Shown here: positions 1 to 12,647 of the stretch, piece after piece
Numbering within the stretch: the first letter of the stretch is position 1
Layout of the letters: every line of letters begins with the position of its first letter
From: Protonemura montana
Taxonomy: Eukaryota; Arthropoda; Insecta; Plecoptera; Nemouridae
Reading direction: 5' to 3'
Assembly: GCA_947568835.1 (NCBI GenBank)
Contig: OX387608.1
Span: 9,214,001 to 9,278,000, forward strand
DNA length: 64,000 nt
Position numbers and translations under genes: made by a program
Notes under the pieces: model-generated
Databases searched by the model: none
What the model was told of the DNA's origin: nothing
What the model saw: only the letters and a program-made list of their open reading frames with translations

Positions 1-1715
1 TATTCAAGGGTATGCTGTTTATTTTCTGTTAAGGGGAAATAAATGGTTTCACTCCAAATTTGTTAGAGAAACTGAGAACGAATTACCCCATTCTGGCTAA
101 TCGCTGCACACACCTAAACAACAGCCAATTCCACACGCACCAAAGATCCCCCTATGCACCAACAAACGGTCACCATTTCGCAGAGCGCACCTCTTTTGTC
201 CCGCTGCCGACACAACTCGAAAACATAAAGGCCTAAATATCGCAATCAACGAGTTTAACGCTCGGCACGCGTGCCTTAAAGACTTCCCGCTGGGCACAAA
301 TAGCCGCTACTTACTCGCTTTGTCGGCGCTGGCTACAATCGTGTTATTTATTGCCTATTTTTCCGTCATTACCTGTCGTATCGACAATGGTTTGGATGGC
401 CGGGGGGTAAAGAGGTCGGTTTGTTTACGTTAGGCGAGTTGACTGTGAATGGGACATCTGCCACTAGTTGTGCCCGCTAGATCTCCGCGTTACTCTCTGT
501 GGCGTTGAGATTTTCATGATAGTTTGATTTTGATTTGGAGAGCGTTATAAGGTTAAGAGCAGTTAAGAGTAAGGCAAGGCCTTGGCTAGGTCTAAGGCTA
601 GGTTTACCGTCTTCCTTTGAGCTTTAGATACCAGCAGCTCTAAGGGACATAGGAACATCCAAATAATCGCATTTTTCTTACATTTTTTTGGGATAGTTAG
701 AAATAGGATTGCTGAAAATAATAGAAATTGGAGAGGAAATTCAGATTGTGGAACAAAATTGTCGATGGCGGAAAAAAAAATTTAATTTCCCCAATTTTTA
801 CTTGATATGCCGAACGTACATAGATTTCCATTTGTGTGAGAATCGTTTTCTGAAAATTCACCACAAAATCATGCTTGAAAGTGAAAGCCAAACTGTCCAA
901 AAATGAAAATCGACCATTTTCGCCAAGCTAGTTGACTAATTGACAAAACCAACAGTTCCGCCTGATTACACTTTCCGTCCCACCAATCACTAAGCCGCAC
1001 TAAGTGATAAATTAGCTCTAAATTACACGCGATTTCACGCACTATCACTAAATCACCAGTGCCTATACAATAACATAAGCGGCAATAAAATCCTGATTCA
1101 CGATCACAAAACCAAAGCGAACACAAAGCAAAACGTCACTAACGAATTCGCAGCCAAAGTAATTGTAGAATATTGTGCTCATCCTCGAGGAAAAAAAAAA
1201 GCTGGTGCAAAAGTAATTCCAGGGGCCCAAAGATCAATGACAGCCATCACCGACTCCCGCAGTGTTATCGACTGGAAAAAACGAGCGCAAACGCTCACAG
1301 CCTTGTAGATAATTTCCCAATTCGCTTTGTGCAATTTTATTGCCCCCCTCTCCCCCCACCCTTCTGTCCATTTGGATTTATAGGCACGGTATCTCGTCAC
1401 GCGTGTGTTAATCACTGCCGATTCGATACAAAATATCGCGATGTCGAATTTGAGGGCAAGCTTCATTTTTTTTTTATTGTCGTACCTTCTGTCGTGAAAT
1501 TTGTGAAAATTGGGTAATTTCGTTTATTTGTGTCGTGAAGTTTGGATGTAATCGACCGTGAAATAATTGTACGAGCTGTTAGGAAATATGGTTGATGATT
1601 GTATCACAAACAAATTGGTATACTCAATTCTCTTTCAGAAAATTCAAATCTCGTATTTTTGTCGACAATGACTTCTTTTACCATTGAGTTTTTAGATTTA
1701 CTCAAGAGAGCTATG
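1..1715. other. Noncoding stretch, nothing recognised
   Basis: Both strands carry only short open frames with no recognisable domain. Composition is mixed, with AT-rich runs. If the Mnx gene to the right starts outside the window, this may be its intron or 5' flank; that is inference. Confidence 0.4.
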
Positions 1716-1717
1716 TG

Positions 1718-1985
1718 TTCATTTTGCTGAGCAAACGAGCCGGCAACATGTGATAACTACAGGTGCCAACCGATGGCGCTTGCGGCCGTCCTTTTTAACA
1801 AAACTCTTCATTTAAATTATTATGGCTTAAAATATTGATACATGTATATCAAACGTTGAGGTTAGAATTAATAAAGATTGATTTACTCAAATACGAGTAC
1901 CTACTCTTTAAGAACGAATTGAAATTTCGGTTACACCACCTAGTAGCATCCTATATTTTTATAGGAAATGTGGTACAATATTACG
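1718..1985 (+). repeat. Dispersed repeat family E, copy 1 (CTCF-like motif)
   Basis: This copy begins with GCTGAGCAAACGAGCCGG, followed by the family's central block GCCAACCGATGGCGCTTGCG (1765-1784). An AT-rich body follows with CGTTGAGGTTAGAATTAAT near 1853, and then a block resembling ACACCACCTAGTAGCATCCT (1934-1953). The same blocks recur in the same order around 14.2, 18.4, 22.2, 23.2, 24.7 and 28.5 kb, and in poorer form at 47.8 and 50.3 kb. No coding capacity or clear tRNA promoter boxes are seen. It could be a short nonautonomous DNA transposon or a SINE; class is unresolved. Confidence 0.7.
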
Positions 1986-1989
1986 TACT

Positions 1990-2868
1990 TGCTTCAAACG
2001 ACTCGTTAAACCCGAGGTTTAACATTTTATTCAACAGCACCAAAGCCAATGGTTACAATTAAAAAATATTAAAATAGTTATTACTTTGTAAAACATGTCT
2101 ATAAAGGACTGTCTGTCAATGGCGAGGATTAAAAAACCTATTATATGTCCACACCATCACCCAAACACTTTATAACAAAAACCCTTTGAAAATTTGAAAA
2201 TTTGACCTCGCACTATATAGTCGATATCCACCCGCTAAACGAATAAACTCGCCGACATGAATAGAAAAAAAAAAACACCTCCTAATCCTCCCCAACAATT
2301 AAATAATTATTCAAACGCATTGACAAGAAGCCTTTCGGTCCACCCCGCGGGGGTGACTGCCCGTGAAATGTGCCCGCATTCTCATGCAAATGACCCACCC
2401 TTTCCCCACCCTGCATTTAAGCGTTCATCCCTTTGCCCGCCGCAAGGGTGCAGACTCATGGGTGTTTATCGTAGCCATAAGGTGTTTGGCCGATTGATTT
2501 GAACACTCAGCAGCTAGGGGCTTGCCACGAAAACCACCCCGATTTCGATGCGTATAACCACCCCGGTATTGCCAGGGGCAGATGTGGCAATTATAGGAAG
2601 CGAGGCCAGGGGTGTGGATACAGGCTGGCATTTACCGAAATGGATAGGGCAGCGATTTCCTTTATTACAAACAATTTGCTATATGAAGTTGATTTTTGGA
2701 ACATTTTATCACGGAGGTTTTAGATAAAGATAAAGTGTCCAATTTATTACAAATATGATGATAATAAGATGAAAAGTGTTGCTTGATTGATTGATTAATC
2801 AATTGATTGATTAGTGAGGTTAAACAACGCGCTGTTTTGATAACGGGCATTGTGGCACTGGTCGAATA
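1990..2868. other. Noncoding stretch, nothing recognised
   Basis: The interval is AT-rich on the left, with a GC-richer part at about 2,330-2,640. Open frames there are proline-rich or low complexity and match no family I know. A run of TTGATTGATTGATTAATC-like simple sequence lies near 2,783. Confidence 0.35.
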
Positions 2869-3165
2869 GCGTCGGTGAATGAGTGGATGATGATGAGGGT
2901 GATGATAAATCTAACCTAGCCTAAAAGATGCTAAAAGGGAGAAATCTAGTAGCAAAAAAAATCTACGTCCACCGGCGTATGTCCCTCACGAAGGACGGTA
3001 CAACTCGAACAACAGGATTCAGTCAGAAATCCATGCAGAAATCCATGTCAGGAATCCGAGAGGTTGATAAGCAATGCAAGTGAAGGTGCTGTGCTAACTT
3101 CTATAACTCCAGCTACTCTTCCAAATAGAACTGGTCATGTGAATGATGGTCACTCATTCAATATG
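2869..3165 (-). repeat. 5S-rRNA-derived SINE, copy A (5' truncated)
   Basis: Read on the minus strand, this copy has the tail part of the 5S block (GAGTGACCATCATTC), then GACCAGTTCTATTTGG, the AACCTCTCGGATTCC-like region, ATGGATTTCTGC, and a CGTCCTTCGTGAGGGAC-like core. Its 3' part contains CTAGGTTAGATTTATCATCA. The order matches the better copies at 9.07 and 40.48 kb. Most of the 5S-like head is missing, so it is a truncated, old copy. Confidence 0.75.
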
Positions 3166-3169
3166 GGAT

Positions 3170-4230
3170 TAAGGTCAGAAGAGATGGAAGAGTCTTTGGG
3201 CGAAAAGAACACGTGAAGTTACGTTGGCACTAGCAGCCTATTTGATCATATTTTTAGGGCTGTAAAGGCTTTTACAAAATCATTGCCATAACCAAAAAAG
3301 ATGAGACTTTCGTGAAAAGTACACTTCAATTACGAAAACAATTTCAAGACATTTTAATTAATCTCGAAGAAGATGGTTGGACTTTCTATGTAGCGTCCGT
3401 TTCTCTTACCAATTCCTTGTTCCACCCGTCGATGAGAATTTAAAATATATCTATCAAAGAGTTGTGAGCTCCAATTTGAAAAAATATTATTATTCTAAAG
3501 TTTGAGCCATTTTGAGGTCTTATTTGAAAATCATTTGATTTCCTCTGTATTGATTTGTTTTTTTCCCTTTGACCCTTTTTCCCTCCTATATCTTTTTTTA
3601 GCACATTTTAATGATAGTTTAATTGGAAGGAAAGATTTAACTATATTTTCATTTGTATTGATTTTAATTCTTGCTAACTGTAGAAATTATGTTTTAAGCA
3701 ATTGAATAATGTTTTTATGTACATTTGTACTTTTTTTTTTAAAAACCTCCATTTTCCAAGTTGTAGTCCAAAAGGATGCATAGGTAAAAAAATCACATAG
3801 TCAAAGTAAATTCTCCTCAAGATCAGCGCGTGGCTCACCCCTTGACAAGTGGCCCTCGGTTCACAGTTGGTCGCCCATTTTCCACACCCCTGCTTTGATC
3901 TCCAGTTGCCCGTGAGATTAGCCCGACCATTACAAGCTAAACGGATTGGTATTCATGGCCCGAATCAGGGTAGGAGCACCCCAAACTCGGGGTACTAACC
4001 ACCCCGCTCAAGGGTCGCCAACAGGGTGACAGCCGAGGGTGACAGGTTACAATTCGCTCAATCGTTGTCAACGTAGCTTCTTTATTGATGAACAAGCTCA
4101 TACATTTATCTGCTGCATTTATGATTAATTTAATAATTCTTGCTATAACTTCAAGAAAAGTCAGCATAAATGGTTTCTTGTGTCTTCTAGTGTAGCTAAT
4201 GAGAAAAAAACCTATATTAAAACCCTATGA
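3170..4230. other. Noncoding stretch, nothing recognised
   Basis: AT-rich with several short T and A runs; no exon, RNA gene or further repeat copy was recognised. A GC-richer patch at 3,825-4,050 has no coding signal. Confidence 0.35.
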
Positions 4231-4231
4231 T

Positions 4232-4292
4232 GGTTTTTAGACTCATGTCTGCTTAATTTATCCTTAGCACTAGTTTTACCAAAACCCTCTTT
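4232..4292 (-). repeat. Foldback-family 3' tail, remnant
   Basis: On the minus strand this reads GTAAAACTAGTGCTAAGGAT and ends with AGACATGAGTCTAAAAACC. This is the constant tail that follows the right arm of the foldback elements at 7.0, 22.5 and 24.9 kb. The arms themselves are not recognisable here. Confidence 0.6.
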
Positions 4293-4419
4293 ATCTAAAT
4301 TTGCTTCCACTAGCTATTATGGCAAAAATGGATTTAGAATAGGTACTTCGATTTGGTTATTTCGGTAAAGACACTAGGCAGTAGAGCAGTAGAATCATAA
4401 ACACTTATAAGGTCGGGTT

Positions 4420-4540
4420 TTACCAAACACTTACGGTGTTTTCAAATTTCCAGGGGTTGTTACTATGGTGATAACAACTTGACCTTCAAATTTATGGGGT
4501 TAAGCTTAAATCTACTTTGTGATTCAGCCCCTAGATATCT
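4420..4540 (+). repeat. Short repeat family R4, copy 1
   Basis: Carries GGGGTTGTTACTATGGTGAT followed by AACTTGACCTTCAAATTTAT and GGGGTTAAGCTTAAATCTAC. The same string order occurs at 26.65 kb (+) and, reversed, at 40.25 kb. Class unknown; no coding content. Confidence 0.6.
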
Positions 4541-4544
4541 GCTT

Positions 4545-6705
4545 TATTGTTTAATGTTTAGATGTAGTCGAGAAAGGAATAGCTTGACAGAAAAGTTTCT
4601 CGCGACGTCGTGCATTCAGGTCTCCATGCTATCAGATAGTGGACAGACATTTCAATAGTAGTTTGGTAAAAGTATGATGGTTGACAAATCATGACCAATT
4701 CTGCAGAAATGCTGCATGATTGGCTTCTGATTCGTTTTATTTCACTCGATTCTATTTGACCTGTTCTTATGTCAGATCACGTTTTGACTACCATATTCAC
4801 CCATTCTCATTCGTTCGTGCAGCTGCCTTGAAAGTTTTTCGATCTGTTTCGAAACTTAGAAGACACACAAGCGAAATGAAATTGAACAAAAGTCTTGAAC
4901 GGAAGTTTGATTTTAAACTGTTAGCATAAAGTGGAGACATTTTTGGATGGATTCGAGCGTTTTTCTGTGGCGTGGGTTATAGATTCCGAGGATCGTGTTT
5001 TCATAGCTTGATAAATGTCGAGCTTTCTTCCATGAGAAATTACTAGTTCATGTAAAGAAACTTTGGAAAAAGTAAAAAGAACCATTTTATGGAACAAGTT
5101 ACCAATTATAATTCATAAATGATTTTTGAAAATTAATCGAAATTCAACTTAATTAACATCTCTCTTACATACAGTATTTTCAAGACGAGAACTGCCATTA
5201 AAAATAGCAAACTCACAGTCTTCTAGAAACATTCACCCTTGAGTGCTCAAAGTCTAGAAGGCTGAGTGTCCGTCAATTTAATGGCGGCCCTTCATAAAAA
5301 AAACATTTGTTTAAAAGTCCGTCGGAAATTTGATATGATATTTGACAATTTCATACAAATATGCCAAGCGCCACACATAACAACGTTAATACGTTCCTTA
5401 TTCCTGAAGAATTATTATATATTCAGGATACGAGCATGCAGATAAAATATGCATTCATATAGACATCTAGTAACGTTCCTCCCCAAGGACTTACACGCTT
5501 AGGCGACAAAAAAGCTGAATTTTTCTGCATTTGACTATCGATTCTTAATCCGAAAAATACTAAACAAATGCCAATTCCGACCTATCCCATGGAAATCTCT
5601 CAACCACCTAAATCTCAACCCTATATACCACTCCATCTAAATTACAACTTTTCTTTACATTTTCTTCAATCACCGCCCACCCACCCTTGCCCAATCGTCC
5701 ACACCAAGAAATTTTAATCCCCATCCCCCACAGCCACCACGATCTGTTTGACGTACGGCTTTTCCGCCGAGCTGACGCTAAGATTTCCCGAGATAAGATT
5801 TCCCGAGATGCGATTTCCCACGATTTCCACACGTTGTACAGCGCGCGTGCAGCAAGATTTACAGCTCGCGGGGGGTTGAAATATGGGCCATAAATCGCGT
5901 TTACGCCAGACATTTCAGCGTTGCTTCGGTGGGGTTGTGGGACGAGAGATGGGGGGGGGGGGCCTCACTTGGAAAATGCTGCATCGGTTGTGGAAACCAG
6001 AAACTGAGAAAGGAGATTTCAATATGCAATTGAAGAGGTTGGTTTTGATTTTAATGCATCTCTGCAATATACATGTGTAAGTGTATGGAATTTATTGTAG
6101 AAAACACTGAAAATAGAAAAATTGCAAAAGAATTTAGGCATTTACGTGCCACAAAGCTGCTTTTAACGAGCGCTAATAACAATTAAAACATTATAAGTGC
6201 ACAAATAATACTAAAAAATATTTCAAAATGGCAGCATGTGCTAACAGAAAAGACGCAGTCTCTTTTTAATAAAAAGTTATCTCACAGAATCTGGAATGAT
6301 GATTCAAATAATCTGTAAACATAACCGTCTGTGGAAAAGCTTTGCAGAAGATCACAGCAACGATTCTTAAGCTAATAATCACAAGTTTTAAGATGGAATT
6401 AAGTATTGAAGCTGTCGTTAAGCACTTGGTCACTGAGACAGGTCGTTGATCGCACATAGTAGGGGTGTTTTCTTTAAGCAGTTCGGGAAACGGCGGTGCC
6501 TCCTTTCCAACGTCGCCCGAGAGGGAGCGCAAAGGAAATGTTCTCAGGTGGAGCAGTTACCAACTCGCTTTCCGTAAAATTGTATTTATTTAATAGAAAA
6601 TGTTTTTTAAAATGTGGAAATTATTTTCCATTAATTATTTGGCATTCCTTGATTTGGCATTAATTAATTACTAAGTCAACGAAATCAATTTCTCTTTATT
6701 ATGGC
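4545..6705. other. Noncoding stretch, nothing recognised
   Basis: No exon or RNA gene was found on either strand. A GC-richer patch lies at 5,680-5,960 with a short tandem ATTTCCCGAGAT motif (about 5,782-5,815) and a run of 12 G at 5,951-5,962. The open frames across the patch match no known family. Confidence 0.35.
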
Positions 6706-6707
6706 AT

Positions 6708-7240
6708 AGGTGAATGAGTGACGATGAGGATGATAATGAACCTAACCTAGCCTAAAAGAGAGGAGGGGAAACCCAATGCCAGTATGTAACCTGCTCCTGT
6801 TAAAAATATCAAGCGGACCACTGGCTTAGCGCCCCTTCCGAAGGACGGTACAAAGCGAACAACACAATTCCTCCACAAATCCATGCTGTCGAGAGGTTGA
6901 TAAGCAAGGCGAATAAAGTTGTACTAACTTTCATCCTATCAACCTCTCTACCAAACAGAACTGGACATAAAAAAAACTATTTGAACTGGGTTTTGAATGC
7001 TGAGTGAAGAACAACTAACTTAGGTCTTAAATTTAGTTGTTATTCACTCAGCATTCAAAACCCAGTTCAAATAGTTTTTGTTAAAACTAGTGCTAAGGTT
7101 GCATCAAATAGACATGAGTCTAAAAACAATCAGAACTAGCCATGTTTATGATGGCCACCCATCTAAAACCTGACCCGCAGTGTTACTTAACTTCGATATC
7201 TCACGCGAACCGGTGTTTCCGACGCGTGAAACCGATAAAA
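6708..7240 (-). repeat. 5S-rRNA-derived SINE, copy B, split by a later insertion
   Basis: The two pieces, 6,708-6,968 and 7,131-7,240, read on the minus strand as one SINE. The 7,240 end has GGAAACACCGGTTCGCGTGA, then TCGAAGTTAAGTAACACTGC and a GATGGGTGGCCATCATAAAC block. These correspond to the middle and 3' part of eukaryotic 5S rRNA, including the box-A and box-C regions of the internal promoter. The left piece has the family's non-5S body and the CTAGGTTAGGTTCATTATC 3' part. A foldback element is inserted between the pieces. Confidence 0.8.
6969..7130 (+). mobile_element. Foldback element FB1, nested in SINE copy B
   Basis: The left arm (6,972-7,008) and right arm (7,042-7,079) are nearly perfect inverted copies of each other, over about 37 bp (arm sequence starts ACTATTTGAACTGGGTTTTG). 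The short spacer contains a second inverted pair, AACAACTAA and TTAGTTGTT. After the right arm comes the tail AAAACTAGTGCTAAGGTTGC ending in GACATGAGTCTAAAAACAAT. It is flanked by CAGAACTGGACAT (6,956-6,968) and CAGAACTAGCCAT (7,131-7,143), an apparent 13-bp target duplication with two differences. No protein is encoded. Confidence 0.8.
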
Positions 7241-7244
7241 ACAA

Positions 7245-9065
7245 TAATTCAGTACTAAATGGTAAAACCGCAAGCATCAAGTACAATTCGCCAAGAAGCC
7301 GAAGCAGAGCCCTCCTATGAACACCAGCCATAGAGCTTACATAACCAATTTCCATCCCATGGTTTGCACCAGCAGCACCCAGGCCAGTGTCACCCTCCCC
7401 CAAAACCGATCCGTGACGCTGCAACCATACGGAGAGTTACCCTCAAGCGTCCGACACGATTGTCATGATAATTTAATATCTCGTATTGATGCACTATATA
7501 TATATAACCACCCTCTCTGCAAATTAGCCCCACACTCCTTGGTGTTCCCTCCAGCGAGGCTCTGGGCGATTAACACAGTGTTTATCACTGGGGTGAGAAG
7601 GGTACAAATTAAATTAGCCGACCCCCCTCCACCCCCTCTTTAGCCCGTCTTAAGGGTGTTAAGTAGCTCTCTATTAAGTTGACATTAAAATCAACAAACG
7701 GTTTGTCGCATTGCTAATGTGATGTGGACAGAGTGATTCATTCGTATTTTTGTCTGGAAGTGTGTTACCAGCTTAATGGGGATTGGTACAATTTTATATG
7801 CTCGACTAATGTTTATTATTTTTATTTAATTTTAAGCTTGCAACTATCAATTGTAAGGGCCAAGTGGAATCTGTCACGGAAATGGCCCTTTATGATAGAT
7901 ACAAAATATTTCTTTATTCGCTTACACTTCTTGTACGTATTTAATATTGAAACAATTAAAAAGTCACTTCACTATTTTTTATTTTTTCTTATTCAAATTA
8001 AAAAAAAAAATGCCAATCTGTGTAAATACCAGTGTATTCCAAATAGGAAACAGAAGAAAGAAAAAAATTAAACCCCATTCCTCGTCGAAAGAGTGTTCAG
8101 ATAAAAAAAAATTACGCTAAGTTGAGAAAAGTGAACTCGTTGAGCCTGCAGGTCAACTGAGACATAGGTTTTCCAAACGAGGAAAATATTCTCAATGAGG
8201 AATAAAAAACAAATCTTCTGATTGACTGTTGAACAGCAAATAACAAATTAACAGACTGTTAGAACCACTGATAAACTGGCCGTAAAAATAATAACAGCGC
8301 CAGTGATACCAGTGCCATGACTTCTTGAAATTGACCAAATCGATGGCATGAACAATCGTGTGCTGATTTAAAGACCTATAGCACTTCCAAGCCATCCATA
8401 GTTCTGAACTTGAACTGGAGGAGGGGCAAAAAGGCCATCGAACACGTGCCTTAGACTCCGACTATCACGAAGTCAAAGTTTTGTCTCTCGCACGACGGCC
8501 CAAGTTTTGGAAGTAGGCCCTCGACGCGCGTTATTCCTCGCCTCTGAGAGATTAAAAGCCCTTGAATGGAGCACGGGTTAGTTCATCCCACATCTATCCC
8601 CCATCCAATACAACGCAAAAAGACAAAGATGTCGGTAATGGTATGTCGCAAATACTGAGTATGTCGGGTCTTAAAATGAATGTGTAGTTTTAACATAATA
8701 GCGCATAATCTTTGAGTGTAGGATCGTTGATTGTGTATAATCTACACAATACAACAATATTCTATAACATCTATAACATCTATAACAGTATTTTGAATTT
8801 GTATATATTGCAAAAACTGTTAAATTTTAATACTAAACACTTTATAACTACAATTTTTTGAATCATATTATAACTATACTGCTTTGGTATGTAAATACAT
8901 AGCAGCCATTTAACTCTACGAGCTATAAATAAGTTTGTAATTACAATAATTGCGCTTACAAGACAAGTCAAAAACCAAGAAAACAACCTTACTTGCTAAA
9001 GGGCAGAGAATTGCAGAGACGAACATGCACAATCATATTTATCCCTCGTTATATTTGCAGTGAAC
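7245..9065. other. Noncoding stretch, nothing recognised
   Basis: No recognisable exon was found. The longest open frame (7,724-8,071, +) has low-complexity, lysine- and phenylalanine-rich sequence matching nothing known, and is probably chance in AT-rich DNA. A pyrimidine-rich patch lies at 7,620-7,640. Confidence 0.35.
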
Positions 9066-9067
9066 GG

Positions 9068-9378
9068 TTTGGAGTGTTGGAAACACTGGTTCTCATTAGA
9101 TCACCGAAGTTAAGCAACACTGCGCTGAGTCAGGTATTGGAAGGGTGACTATCATACACGTGACCAGTTCTGTTCGGGAGAGAGGTTAGAGGGATGAAAG
9201 TTAGTACAGCAACTTCATTCGCCTTGCTTATCAACCTCTCGAAATCATGGATTTGTGGAGGAATCCTGCTGTTCGAGTTGTACCGTCCTTCAGAAGGGAC
9301 GACGCCATTAGACCAGTGCCGCATGGCCAGATGTCAAAACAGTGGGTCGTTAAACACCACAAATAATAATTATTCTTG
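9068..9378 (+). repeat. 5S-rRNA-derived SINE, copy C (internal deletion)
   Basis: The 5S-like head runs GTTGGAAACACTGGTTCTCA, ATCACCGAAGTTAAGCAACA, then TTGGAAGGGTGACTATCATA. It is followed by the body AACCTCTCGAAATCATGGAT and TTGTACCGTCCTTCAGAAGG. The sequence then jumps directly to GCCATTAGACCAGTGCCGCA and ends CGTTAAACACCACAAATAAT. Compared with the copy at 40.48 kb, about 110 bp between the GGACG core and GCCATTAGAC is missing. Confidence 0.85.
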
Positions 9379-9384
9379 TTATAT

Positions 9385-9825
9385 TTGCAAATCTTGACAC
9401 AGTTTGCACGCTCTAGCTCGTGTCCGACCAGCCGGTCGACGACCCTTATAAATAGCATGGTCGAAATCCGAGGACAACAGGGGAGTAATTAACTGAGTTA
9501 TTACCCTACAATACCAAAAGGCTATCAACAGGCTATCGAAACAAAAACAATGTCAGGAATGCACTGCAGTTAGTTTAATTACCTATGTTAAATAATCATT
9601 ACCGTAAACTGTTATATGAAGAAGAGGTTCAATATTGTCCCCGTACCTATATGTGTATACTCTAGCTATATATAGGTACTTTTGTAATATAACTATAAAC
9701 AATTTTAAGCAAATTATGGAATTTATCGATCGCCGATGTTTGCTCGACCATTTCTGTATTGTGTCGATGTATAATTGAAGAGTTGCAAATTTTATTATTA
9801 AAGACATAACTGCCCTCTCAAAAAT
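9385..9825. other. Noncoding stretch, nothing recognised
   Basis: AT-rich sequence between two SINE-type repeats; no exon, RNA gene or further repeat recognised. Confidence 0.3.
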
Positions 9826-9910
9826 TGGTGCCCAAACGGGGACTCAAACCCCGATCTCTATACCTATCTCGGGTGTTGCTCTAACCCTTTGAGCTACCTG
9901 CACACAAAAT
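9826..9910 (-). repeat. tRNA-derived SINE or tRNA pseudogene, copy 1
   Basis: On the minus strand there is a box-A-like sequence, GTAGCTCAAAGGGTTAGAGC (9,880-9,899), and a box-B-like sequence, GGTTTGAGTCC (9,840-9,850), inside a T-arm CGGGG/CCCCG. The 5' and 3' ends do not pair as an acceptor stem, so a working tRNA is unlikely. A related sequence lies at 30.2 kb, which supports a tRNA-derived SINE family. Confidence 0.6.
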
Positions 9911-12640
9911 TTTTGAAAGGCTTTTTGTGCCTATGATGAGAATGACACAGACTTAAGAATTTGAAGAGAAAGAAATGCATTTGATGAGATGCAAATTACC
10001 CTAATATGATATACAGACAAAAGTTCACATAAAAAAAGTAAAAAAAAAACCATTAAATATTTTGCCAGAAAGAATCGGGTTGTTCATAACAGTGTTTATT
10101 ATTTTTAGTAGGCAAGCTTTGGTCGTAATGTATGTCAACTAGGTGTGTACATGCTTGTATCGTACAGCGATGAGTGCATCGATGCATGGCTGTATCGATG
10201 CAGCAGTGCAACGGGACGGGATGCACCATGCTAGTGGCTAATTACAACCAGCTTGTAATTACATCGATGTCTATTGGCAGAGGTGCCCCACAATGTTGAC
10301 TATATAGCCCTATGCTAACCCAACCCACCCATCCGACCACCCTCCCGTGGCATCACATTCCCAGTCGGTTTATATTAGAAACATGGCTCCACGCGGAGAT
10401 TCTACCGAATTGTTTTGTTAAACAGAGGATTTTCTGGAATTTTCTGGAATTTTATTATATTTAGCTGAAGTGTTTTTACTCCAGTTTTAGTATACACCTC
10501 TTCGAGGTTATCAAAAAAAATTGCGATTAGGGAGATTTTAGTCAGGAATAAAAAATAACTCTCAGGTATGTTAGAAGATATCTCAATCAGAAGATGAAAA
10601 AAATACCAAAGATAAAACTCCAATCGAAATCGAGACATTTCTGAGAAATCATTAAATCATGTATATTTGATAACTAATGAATGACAGTTAGTTATTGCTC
10701 TATGAAACGCTATCAAATCTGTGTCCAACAATTGAGATGCACTAGAATTTAATTCTAGTGTGCACTAAAAAGTTTATAGCACCAACCACAACATGACCGT
10801 GCCACCCCCGCCTCCGTAAAACCACATCAAAATCACGCCATATGGACGCATCAGAATCCACCCCCAAAAACATTTAACTCCGGCTTATCGCAAGCTCGTT
10901 AACGCTGCAGTTAACCCCCCCTAACCGAGTTAAGTCCTCATGACGCATCTACCAAACATTCGACTAACAATCAGTTCTATTAAGTTATGAGATAAATGGA
11001 ATATTTATGAATCCAATCAATGTGATAACGGGATCAACATAGGATCAGCTAATGGCGACAGATGCGATACCACGCAACTGAAACTGGCTTACCGATCCCA
11101 GGTTTATTGTGTTTGCTTTTGTTTCGATGTAATTAATTCGACCAATCTATCTGGCCGAGTTGAAATGAATTAATTGCTAGCGTCCCGTCGAGGTTTCGCG
11201 TTGTCCATGGAGAGTGCGTAACCACGAGGTGTGATTGCGTGAATTGACGTTTAATATCACTGGCAGTTGTGCGTGTCACGTGGTGATTAGCTGGACGTGA
11301 AACTGATACGGAATATATATATATATATCGTTTGGTTGATCGAAAGCGATCAGCCAACAGGCAAGTAGGCGTTTAGACTAATTGGTTATTGTGGATCAGG
11401 AAATCTGTTGGGTTTGGATTTATCGCGAATGATAAATATTTATTAAAGAATTTTTTTTAGTGAGTTACAGATGGTTGATTCATTTCTTGAATAATCGTAT
11501 TACTTGCGTCGTTCACAGAAATGTTTATACGTACCTTCTATGCCCTTTCCAATCATATATTTCAATTCGGATTTGGTTATTTAATAAAAATGTAAAGACA
11601 CTTCAGTCAAAAAAATCTTAGATTTCCACTTTCCATCCTATATTTCCAGACTGTCTACTCAAAAACTTCCCTGGGTGTCCAAAACCAGAACTTTCCCCAA
11701 AATATTTTCCTTCCAGCGAAATAAAATGACTGACAATTGTGTCTGTTAACCACATTTTTGTTTCATTTCACAACTCTTTGTTGTCAGTGACCCTCGAATA
11801 GCAGTCCGTAAAAGAGAGGTCTAATCGGTGATTTGTTGCGCCCATCTGTCCGCTAGCAGGATTAACAACTAGACTCACGTTGATGATAATCCGTATCCTC
11901 CATCCGCCGTGCATATGTGACACGCTGCACTGCAAGGATTAGAATCCTAGTTGCTCTTTACGACCCAATTATTTATCATCAACATCATCAACATCATCGT
12001 CACATGCAAATTTGCAGGCCAGGGGTAGAAAAATATGGCGTGCGATAAGTAGGTTCACTATATTCAGCTTATCTGCTTTGTCATCCGGAAAATTTTAACG
12101 TTTGCATGTACTTCATTGGATTGCTTTATATCACAGTATATGCGGAGGAAGATTAAAAATAAATATGATAAAATTATATAATAGAGTTCTCTTTGTACAA
12201 TCCGGTAATTCCGAATGGAAATTAGCAAAATGGCTCGACTTTATTATCCTTCTGCTTTGCAAACCTGTGAATTGAAAGCATTCGTAGACTACGTTGGGTC
12301 AAGACATAGTAAAAGACTGAATTTTAGATATCTGAACAACTAATTGTACCTGGTCTTAGAAACTATGCTAATTATCACATGAGAGAAAAATATTTTTTCT
12401 GGGATCGAAATCATTTATACCAGCTCACATCACTCAAATCACTCACGTCAGCTGCGGGTGTTTTATGACATGATTTTTGGTATTTTTATTGTATTCCACA
12501 CATGAGCTCAAACCAGCAAAGCAATGACTGGCTTCCTGGTTTAAACATGCAAATGATATAACTTGAAACACCTACGTGAACCATCAGTCAAAAATTCTGC
12601 AAAGAACAACGTCTCTAACGAAATTGCATGCGTTTCTTTT
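9911..12640. other. Noncoding stretch upstream of the first visible Mnx exon
   Basis: No exon was recognised; in particular I found no frame with the FxIxxLL (eh1) motif expected near the start of Mnx proteins. Features seen are paired TAATTA cores near 10,233-10,265, an (AT)n run at 11,313-11,328 and a CATCAACATCATC run near 11,980. This is probably Mnx intron 1 or 5' flank (inference). Confidence 0.4.
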
Positions 12641-12647
12641 ACCGTAG

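Noticed and set aside
9826-9910. Functional tRNA gene
   Set aside because: A and B boxes are present but the ends do not pair as an acceptor stem.
2384-12554. Three ATGCAAAT octamers (2,384; 12,003; 12,547) as POU sites controlling Mnx
   Set aside because: About two are expected by chance in a window this size on both strands; no clustering with other sites.
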